From NCBI GenBank assembly GCA_002701395.1, contig NZVC01000003.1, forward strand, positions 1 to 32,656: DNA of 32,656 nt, read 5' to 3'. Of this stretch, positions 26,944 to 32,656 are shown in pieces. Made by a program: the position numbers and the translations under genes. The notes under the pieces were generated by a model, which was not told where the DNA came from, ran no database searches, and worked only from the letters and a program-made list of their open reading frames with translations. The first letter of the stretch is position 1; each line of letters opens with the position of its first letter. The DNA is from Maritimibacter sp. GTDB lineage: Bacteria; Pseudomonadota; Alphaproteobacteria; Rhodobacterales; Rhodobacteraceae.

Positions 26944-29856
26944 TCATGCGCTCTTCGTTAGCTTGGCTTTGCCATCACATTCCGGGAAGCGGACACAGCC
27001 ACGAAACGCGCCATAGCGGCCGCGCCGTTCGACAAGCCATCCTGCTTCGCAACGGGGGCAAACTTGCTGGGTTTCCCCGCAATCAGTGCAAACCAGGTCT
27101 TCACTGGTTCGGGAACGGACCGGGAGGCCGACCCCGCAGGCCGGACACGCCGGCATGCGACTGCCACACAGCTTCACGTGCTCGCAGCGATACCAGTCGC
27201 GACCGTCCTTGCCCGACATGTGCAGCAGGCGCCCGCCGCAACCCGGACAGGTGTGGGTGTGCGCCTTAGCCTCCGCGGGCACGACCACGCCGAATTCGGG
27301 CTCTTTCGTCAGCTCCTCGACGAAGACCGAGGGGCGCGCCTCGGATGCAAGGATGGTCACAGTTCGTCGGGCCCGGGTCACGGCAACATACATGACGCGC
27401 CGCTCCTCGGCATTCGGATAAGGCTCAGCCTCGGGCGATACCAGGCTGAGCAGGGGATCGTCGACGATCATCGAAGGGAAGCCCATCCTGGCGTTGTCGG
27501 CACCGAGGATGATCACGTGATCGGCCTCCAGGCCCTTCGATGCGTGAATAGTCTTGAAAGTGATCGTCGCCCCGAGGTTTTGGCGCTGGAGGCGCCCTAT
27601 ATCGGGCCTCAGGGACCGATAACGCCCCAAGATCAGGATGGACGGCTTCCCGCCTCCCTTCCCGTCAGTGGCAGCAAGGGCTGCCACGGCGTCGTTCAAA
27701 ACCGTCTCCCCGGTGTCGCGGCGCGTCCAGGCGATCCGGATCGACGGCTCGTCCGTCTCGCCCGCGGGGATCACCGTTTTGGTGATCTGCGCCGGGTTGC
27801 GCAGCACGAAACGACGGGCGGCCAGTGCGATCTTGTCGACGGACCGGAAGGTCCGGCCGAGGTCGACGGTGCGATGGACACAAGTGGCTCCTGCATAGGT
27901 GCCGCCGAACTCCGCGCCGAAGTTGCGCATGATGTGAATGTCCGACCCAGCGAACCGGTAGATCGACTGCCAGTCGTCGCCGACGGCGAACACCTTGGCA
28001 TCGGAGTGCTGGCGCTTGAGTGCTTGGATCAGCTTCGCTCGCCCGGTCGAGATGTCTTGAAACTCGTCGACGAGGATATGCTTGAACGGGCTCTGATAGC
28101 GCCCGCTTTCGACGAAGGCCGTGGCGCGGTTCACCATGTCCTCGAAGTCGATCCGATCGCCCAGGCGCGCCTGATACTCCCGGCACACGGCGCCGAAGAT
28201 CTTCAGGAATGCTTCGGCACGTTTGCCCATCTTCAGCGTCTGCGCCTTGTCCGAACAGTCCTCGCCCCGGTAGCCGCCGTTCTTGAAGTGACGCAGAAAG
28301 GTGCCCATCAGCGAGGTAAAGCTGTCGACCACGCCGACCTCGGCCACACGGTCGTAGATCTCGATGTCCGGGATCGGCCGCAGCGTGACGTGGGGTTTGA
28401 GCTTTTCGGCCAGCGCCTCGAGCAAACGGCCTTCTTCGCGCTCCCAGCTGTAGGTCTCGACCAGAACCGTTTCGTGCTGGGCATGGACCTGCCGTTTCCA
28501 ATCCATGCCCTCCAGGTATTCATTGCGATCAATGTAAGGAGCTGTCGTCAGCTCCTCCTTGCCGTCTCTGCCGCGTTTCTTGCGCACGCCAAAATGCTCG
28601 ATGTAGACGCCGCTTTCTGTCAGCCGGAAATCGGGCGTATAAACGCGTCGCCCGGTCTTCTGAAGCTTGTGCTCGTAGCTCGGCTCGTATTCGTAGGCGA
28701 TACCGTTCCGAAACAGCCAGTTAGCGATCAGCAACTCTTCGAAGCTGTTCACTGTCTCGCCTTGCAGCGTCCGCAGGTTGCGGCTTTCGATCTGCGCATA
28801 CCATTCGTGCTTGGTCTTGAAGTCCCACTCTGTCGGGAAGTCGTCGAAGAAACCGGCGAACCATCCGATTACGGTCTGCGCGATGTCACTGGCGGTCGCC
28901 ACGATGTGCCGAATGATCTCCTTCATGAGGGATAGGAAGGCCTTGTCGTCCGTCGCGGTCGGCGCCAAGGGGGGCTTCTCTCCCTCCACCTCGCCGATGA
29001 TCTCGTAGGCCAATGCGTGGAAGGTGCGCGCCGCCACGGGGACCCCGCACCGCGCCTCGATGCGCTCGGACATCTCGGTTGCAGCATCTTTGGCGAAGGC
29101 CAGGAGCAGGAGCTCGCTTGGCTGCCGTATCTCCGCCTTCACCAGGTATGCCGCCTTGGCTGTGATGACGCTGGTCTTGCCGGACCCCGCGCCGGCCAGA
29201 ACCAACGTCGCGTCCTCGTCGACGACCACCGACAGGCGCTGTTCCGGTGTCAGCGGCATGGACTCGACCGTGTCGAAGAAATCCTTCCATCGAACCAGCT
29301 GAGCGTCCACGAACGCCTCGATGGACGCGTCCCGGACGGTGTTCGGATCGGATGCGAAGGCCGTGATCGGGGCGATCCGGGACATCACCTCGTCGCCAAC
29401 GGCTTGCGCGTTCAACTTGGACAGCACGCGGCTGTTCAGATCGGTAGCGTCGCGCGCCAGCGGCGCTACGTGGCATGCGGCAGGATAGACATCCGGCACC
29501 TTGAGCGCATCGAGCGCATGCAGGATGCGCCGGACCGCGGCGTCCTCCTTTTCCAGCTCCGCCCGATTGAAATTCGACCAAGCGGTCGTAGCCGCCTCTG
29601 CGAAGGTTCTGGCCGCAGATGGCTCCACCGCTGGCAAGGTCAGGTTTCGGCCCCCGCCAAGATCGAGCGATAGCGACGACGAAAGAAGGCCCTTCCTCAC
29701 CGATGGGCGCGTCGCGATAGCTTCAAGCCCTATCCAAGGTGAACCAGCACCGCGTGCCGAAATACCCTTTTCTTGCAGGGTCAGGGATCTTGGATGTCGG
29801 CCGAGAGGGTCAATCAGGAACCCCAGGAAGGACTTTGAGGCGAGGTTCAAGAGCAC
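26944..29856 (-). CDS. DNA helicase IV (HelD/UvrD)-like helicase with inserted nuclease-like domain and zinc ribbons
   Basis: A 970-residue superfamily 1A helicase (start GTG 29856; TTG 29859 possible). Residues 1-200 form a weakly conserved N-terminal region like HelD. Walker A is AGAGSGKTS (221-229), followed by LLLLAFAKDAATEM and ARTFHALAYEII, close to E. coli HelD. Walker B is DEFQD (597-601) with VFAVGDDWQSIYRF after it. Motif V is IHASKG (770-775) and motif VI is VTRARR (826-831). Between motifs, residues about 371-423 hold FEELLIANWLFRNGIAYEYE, then PDF (408-410) and YIEHFG (418-423), a PD-(D/E)XK-like nuclease pattern with Glu-His in place of Glu-x-Lys. The C-terminus has three four-Cys clusters (870/873/891/897; 904/907/923/926; 933/936/954/960), like topoisomerase I zinc ribbons. 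It likely unwinds or processes DNA. It is divergent from the ATPase gene at 30242, and a defence role is inferred. Confidence 0.85.
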   Translation of the reverse strand: MLLNLASKSFLGFLIDPLGRHPRSLTLQEKGISARGAGSPWIGLEAIATRPSVRKGLLSSSLSLDLGGGRNLTLPAVEPSAARTFAEAATTAWSNFNRAELEKEDAAVRRILHALDALKVPDVYPAACHVAPLARDATDLNSRVLSKLNAQAVGDEVMSRIAPITAFASDPNTVRDASIEAFVDAQLVRWKDFFDTVESMPLTPEQRLSVVVDEDATLVLAGAGSGKTSVITAKAAYLVKAEIRQPSELLLLAFAKDAATEMSERIEARCGVPVAARTFHALAYEIIGEVEGEKPPLAPTATDDKAFLSLMKEIIRHIVATASDIAQTVIGWFAGFFDDFPTEWDFKTKHEWYAQIESRNLRTLQGETVNSFEELLIANWLFRNGIAYEYEPSYEHKLQKTGRRVYTPDFRLTESGVYIEHFGVRKKRGRDGKEELTTAPYIDRNEYLEGMDWKRQVHAQHETVLVETYSWEREEGRLLEALAEKLKPHVTLRPIPDIEIYDRVAEVGVVDSFTSLMGTFLRHFKNGGYRGEDCSDKAQTLKMGKRAEAFLKIFGAVCREYQARLGDRIDFEDMVNRATAFVESGRYQSPFKHILVDEFQDISTGRAKLIQALKRQHSDAKVFAVGDDWQSIYRFAGSDIHIMRNFGAEFGGTYAGATCVHRTVDLGRTFRSVDKIALAARRFVLRNPAQITKTVIPAGETDEPSIRIAWTRRDTGETVLNDAVAALAATDGKGGGKPSILILGRYRSLRPDIGRLQRQNLGATITFKTIHASKGLEADHVIILGADNARMGFPSMIVDDPLLSLVSPEAEPYPNAEERRVMYVAVTRARRTVTILASEARPSVFVEELTKEPEFGVVVPAEAKAHTHTCPGCGGRLLHMSGKDGRDWYRCEHVKLCGSRMPACPACGVGLPVRSRTSEDLVCTDCGETQQVCPRCEAGWLVERRGRYGAFRGCVRFPECDGKAKLTKSA

Positions 29857-29859
29857 CAA

Positions 29860-30241
29860 ATTACCAGTCTTTTCCGAATTGTAGCAGATATCGGGCAGCG
29901 GGGACCATGTGGCACGTATTTCAGGCGCGAATCCGTGCCGCTTTTAGTGTTTCTTGGACGATGCGGCTGCCAGAGGCACGCAGCTAAGTGCGGAGAGCGG
30001 CCATTCGCGGCTCGGGCGAGATAGCCGACTGGGTCGGCGAAAGCGGAAAAGCGAGTTGCATGCTTTCGGAGTCTGAAATCATCGGAGATTAGAGCATGGC
30101 GCCCCGCCAAGCGAAGCTTGAAACGCTGGCGAACATACTCAACAATCGAATGGCATGACGGCTCGTCGGGGACTGATGTCCACGTTGCACCTCTCGGGAG
30201 GTGGACACACCGCACATTACAGAAGGACATGGTCGCGAAAA
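29860..30241. other. Divergent intergenic region between helicase and ATPase genes
   Basis: 382 bases holding the start regions of both accessory genes. A GGCACG...CGTGCC inverted repeat lies near 29931-29959. A 20-codon open frame (30096-30158, MAPRQAKLETLANILNNRMA) has GGAGA seven bases before its ATG; it could be a leader peptide or the remnant of a longer gene. A second short out-of-frame ATG (30229) sits between AGAAGGA and the ATPase start. No family was recognised. Confidence 0.4.
30188..30203. promoter_or_regulatory. Palindrome upstream of the RloC-like gene
   Basis: CACCTC-(TCGG)-GAGGTG, a perfect 6-bp inverted repeat 38 bases before the ATG at 30242. It could be an operator or a leader hairpin. 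The arm GAGGTG also resembles a ribosome-binding site, so it might sequester or mimic one. Confidence 0.35.
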
Positions 30242-32536
30242 ATGACGATCGAGCGTATTTTGCTGCTTCAGAATGTCGGTCAATTTGAGAACGTATCGTC
30301 TGGCGCGCAGGTGCCCCTGACCCCTTTTTCGGCGATTTACGCGGAGAACGGTCGCGGCAAGACGACGCTATCGGCCATCCTCAAATCTCTCGCATCTGGC
30401 GATCCATCGCTAATTCAGAACCGAAAGCGTCTGAAGGCCCAGCACGAACCGCACGTAATAGTTCAGCTGTCGGGCGCCACGGCAATCTTCAAGGGCGGCG
30501 CATGGTCTGCGACGGAGTCTGAGATCCATGTCTTCGACGACGCATTCGTCGCCGAAAATGTGTGCTCCGGCATCGAGATCGAAACCAGCCACCGTCAGAA
30601 TCTCCACGAGTTGATCTTAGGTGCGCAGGGCGTGTCGCTGAGCAAAGCCCTCCAAGCCCAAGTCGAGCGGGTCGAGCAGCACAACAAGGACCTGCGCGCG
30701 AAACAGGATGCGATTCCGGCGGCGGCCCGCGGTCCCTTCAGCGTCGACGCCTTCTGCGGCCTCAACCCCAACGAGGACATCGACAAGGAGATCGCGGAGG
30801 CCGAGCGCCGGCTGGCGGCGGCCAAGGCGGCAAGTGCAGTCCATCAGCGCTCGGCGTTTCGGACCCTCACCCTGCCAGGCTTCGACCTTGGTCGGATTCG
30901 CGATGTGCTGGCTCGGAGCCTTCCGGACTTGGAGGCCGCAGCGGCAGCCCTCGTGAGGGACCATCTGCGGAAGCTCGGTCAAGGCGGTGAAGGCTGGGTC
31001 GCCGATGGCATGCCGCGGATAGAAGCGGCTTCAGCGGGGCTTGATCACCAGGCGTGTCCATTCTGCGCCCAGGATCTCGCGGGCTCCACCCTGATCCCGC
31101 ACTACCAAGCCTATTTCAGCGATCTCTACAGCCAGCTGAAGTCCGATATTCGGACCCTCGGTCAAGGGATCGCCGCCGCCCATGGCGGAGAGGTGATGGC
31201 CGGATTCGAGCGATCCGTTCGGGACGCCTCGGAGACCCGGGATTTTTGGAAGGCCTTCACGCCGATCCCGGACATCCACATCGACACCGCCGCGGTCGTC
31301 CGGGCATGGACTGCCGCCCGGGAGAGCGTTCTCGACATCCTCAGGGCCAAGGCGGCGTCACCGCTGGAGCCTTTTCAGTTGCCTGAGCAAGCCGTCGAGG
31401 CAGTCGCCGCTTTCGATGAACGGCGGAGGTCAGTTGTCGAGGCGCTCGACAACTTCCTGGCCTGCAATGAGGCGATCAAAACGGTGAAGGAGCAAGCCGC
31501 CTCAGCGGACGTATCGGCTCTGGAGAGCGACCTTGAGCGCCTGAATTCGATCAAGGCGCGCTTTGAGCCTGACGTGGCGGCGAAATGTGTCGAATACCTG
31601 AAAGAGAAGGCCGAGAAGGCAAAGACGGAAACGGCCAGGAAGAAGGCGAGGGAAGTGCTCGACGAATACCGCGAAACGAACTTTCCGGCTCATGAGGTTG
31701 CCATCAATGCCTACCTCGCGAAATTCAACGCAGGGTTTCGGTTAGGATCGGTAACATCGGTCAACAACCGGGGCGGCTCCGCCGCTAACTACCACGTCGT
31801 GGTCAACAACGAAATCGTGCCACTGACGGCTGACGCTGGCCCATCGTTCCGAACGACGCTGAGCGCGGGCGACCGAAACACGCTCGCCCTCGCCTTCTTC
31901 TTCTCGTCGCTGGAGCAGGCAGGAAACTTGGCCAACAAAATCCTCGTAATCGATGACCCTATGACCAGCTTGGATGAACACCGATCGCTCACGACCATGG
32001 AGGTTATGCGGGAACTTTATGACCGGGTCCGTCAGATCATCGTGCTGTCCCACTCGAAGCCATTTCTTTGCGACCTCTGGGCATCGGCTGACAAAAATGG
32101 CCGTTCCTCGGCCCGGATCGCACGCTCGAGCCCAGGGTCCACGATCATGTCATGGGACGTCTCGGCCGACGCGGTGACCGAGCATGACCGGCGGACCAAG
32201 CTCGTTCGGGACTACCTGAAGGCCGCCGATCACACCAAGGAGCGCGAGGTCGCGGCTGCCCTCCGACACATCCTCGAGAGCTACATGCGGGTGGCGTGTC
32301 CCGCCCACTGCCCGCCGGGGCGCCTTCTTGGGAACTTTCTGATCGAGTGCGAGCAGAAGATCGGCGGGCAAGACGAAATACTTTCGGATGTGAACGTGAA
32401 GGAACTGAAACAGCTGCTCTTATATGCAAACCGATTCCACCACGACACAAACCCAGCCTGGCAGACCGTCTTGATCAACGACGGCGAACTCGTGGGCTAT
32501 GCCGAGCGCACGCTGAAATTCTGCTCGAAAAATTGA
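30242..32536 (+). CDS. RloC/PrrC-like AAA_13 ATPase with zinc hook (candidate anticodon nuclease)
   Basis: A 764-residue protein with an ABC/SMC-type ATPase split by coiled coil. Walker A is AENGRGKTTL (34-43). A long helical region (about 130-480, rich in Glu/Ala/Lys) carries CPFC (272-275), the CXXC zinc-hook motif of Rad50 and RloC. The ABC signature LSAGDRNTLAL is at 540-550, Walker B ILVIDDPMTSLDEH at 567-580, and the switch His in VLSHSKPF (604). In the C-terminal part, RHILE (Arg675, Glu679) and NRFHHDTN (His733/734) recall the Arg-x3-Glu...His triad of PrrC/RloC tRNA nucleases. RloC-type enzymes cut or excise the wobble base of tRNAs when DNA damage or phage activity is sensed. The ATG at 30242 leads straight into the ATPase fold. 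The nuclease assignment is a motif-level inference; other AAA_13 proteins lack known activity. Confidence 0.8.
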   Translation: MTIERILLLQNVGQFENVSSGAQVPLTPFSAIYAENGRGKTTLSAILKSLASGDPSLIQNRKRLKAQHEPHVIVQLSGATAIFKGGAWSATESEIHVFDDAFVAENVCSGIEIETSHRQNLHELILGAQGVSLSKALQAQVERVEQHNKDLRAKQDAIPAAARGPFSVDAFCGLNPNEDIDKEIAEAERRLAAAKAASAVHQRSAFRTLTLPGFDLGRIRDVLARSLPDLEAAAAALVRDHLRKLGQGGEGWVADGMPRIEAASAGLDHQACPFCAQDLAGSTLIPHYQAYFSDLYSQLKSDIRTLGQGIAAAHGGEVMAGFERSVRDASETRDFWKAFTPIPDIHIDTAAVVRAWTAARESVLDILRAKAASPLEPFQLPEQAVEAVAAFDERRRSVVEALDNFLACNEAIKTVKEQAASADVSALESDLERLNSIKARFEPDVAAKCVEYLKEKAEKAKTETARKKAREVLDEYRETNFPAHEVAINAYLAKFNAGFRLGSVTSVNNRGGSAANYHVVVNNEIVPLTADAGPSFRTTLSAGDRNTLALAFFFSSLEQAGNLANKILVIDDPMTSLDEHRSLTTMEVMRELYDRVRQIIVLSHSKPFLCDLWASADKNGRSSARIARSSPGSTIMSWDVSADAVTEHDRRTKLVRDYLKAADHTKEREVAAALRHILESYMRVACPAHCPPGRLLGNFLIECEQKIGGQDEILSDVNVKELKQLLLYANRFHHDTNPAWQTVLINDGELVGYAERTLKFCSKN

Positions 32537-32639
32537 CCACGTTGGTCGATGAAAGAAGGGCGTATTTTGTTGAAAAACTCGTGCTTGATCGAAGGGCCCT
32601 CGGCTGATTCAATTCCTGCATAGGGTAGGAGAATTGGCG

Positions 32640-32656
32640 ATGATGGGACCACGTCA
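32640..32656 (+). CDS. Probable start of a further gene, cut by the window edge
   Basis: ATGATG at 32640-32645 follows TAGGAG with about eight bases of spacing, 103 bases after the ATPase stop. Only five codons (MMGPR) are inside the window, so nothing can be said of function. It matters because it may be a third member of the accessory locus. Confidence 0.35.

Noticed and set aside
30242..32536. Classifying the ATPase as RecF, OLD nuclease or Lamassu-type SMC
   Set aside because: The CPFC hook, the AAA_13-like Walker A context and the NRFHHDT C-terminal block fit RloC/PrrC-type proteins better, and no TOPRIM motif was seen.

Overview
The window looks like chromosomal DNA of an alphaproteobacterium of the family Rhodobacteraceae (roseobacter-type). 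The grounds are the high GC content, the particular order of flagellar genes, the dnaA-dnaN-recF-gyrB block preceded by mutM, an enoyl-CoA hydratase gene and rpsT, and 7-of-8 matches to CtrA-type TTAA-N7-TTAA sites in front of both flagellar units. Species cannot be told from the sequence alone.

Layout. Positions 1-9522 are a flagellar cluster: the start of fliL (minus), fliF-fliH-like-fliN-fliP (plus, overlapping and probably translationally coupled), converging on motB / flgE-flgK-flgL-flgI (minus). Positions 9649-12965 are a divergent metabolic module: a GMC flavin oxidoreductase facing a ring-cleaving-dioxygenase-like VOC protein and a carboxylesterase of the MhqO/MhqD type. Two near-identical palindromes sit in the shared promoter region and a textbook terminator ends the plus-strand pair. 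A LacI-family regulator follows (13134-14141). Next come 520 bases without a recognised gene and three small unknown genes (14662-15392), two of which share an almost identical 3' border; this group ends in a strong terminator. Positions 15672-24095 are core genes: mutM, enoyl-CoA hydratase, a small monooxygenase-like protein, rpsT, dnaA, dnaN, recF, a DUF1697 protein, a LysE/RhtB exporter and a YdhR-like protein. gyrB (24271-26688) has a clear sigma-70 type promoter.

The accessory part starts just after gyrB. A minus-strand helicase (26944-29856) resembles E. coli DNA helicase IV (HelD) but carries an inserted PD-(D/E)XK-like nuclease segment and three C-terminal zinc ribbons. It is divergent from a plus-strand ATPase (30242-32536) of the AAA_13 / RloC-PrrC type with ABC-ATPase motifs, a CPFC zinc-hook motif and a C-terminal Arg-x3-Glu...His arrangement resembling the anticodon-nuclease triad. 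This pair, inserted next to the replication genes, is the best candidate for an interesting system. My reading is anti-phage defence by DNA-damage sensing and tRNA cleavage, but that is inference. A further gene appears to start at the right edge.

Limits: no similarity search was possible. Family names rest on motifs and remembered family sequences. No tRNA, rRNA, CRISPR array or insertion sequence was recognised. No consensus DnaA-box cluster was seen around dnaA, so the window may lack the origin itself.
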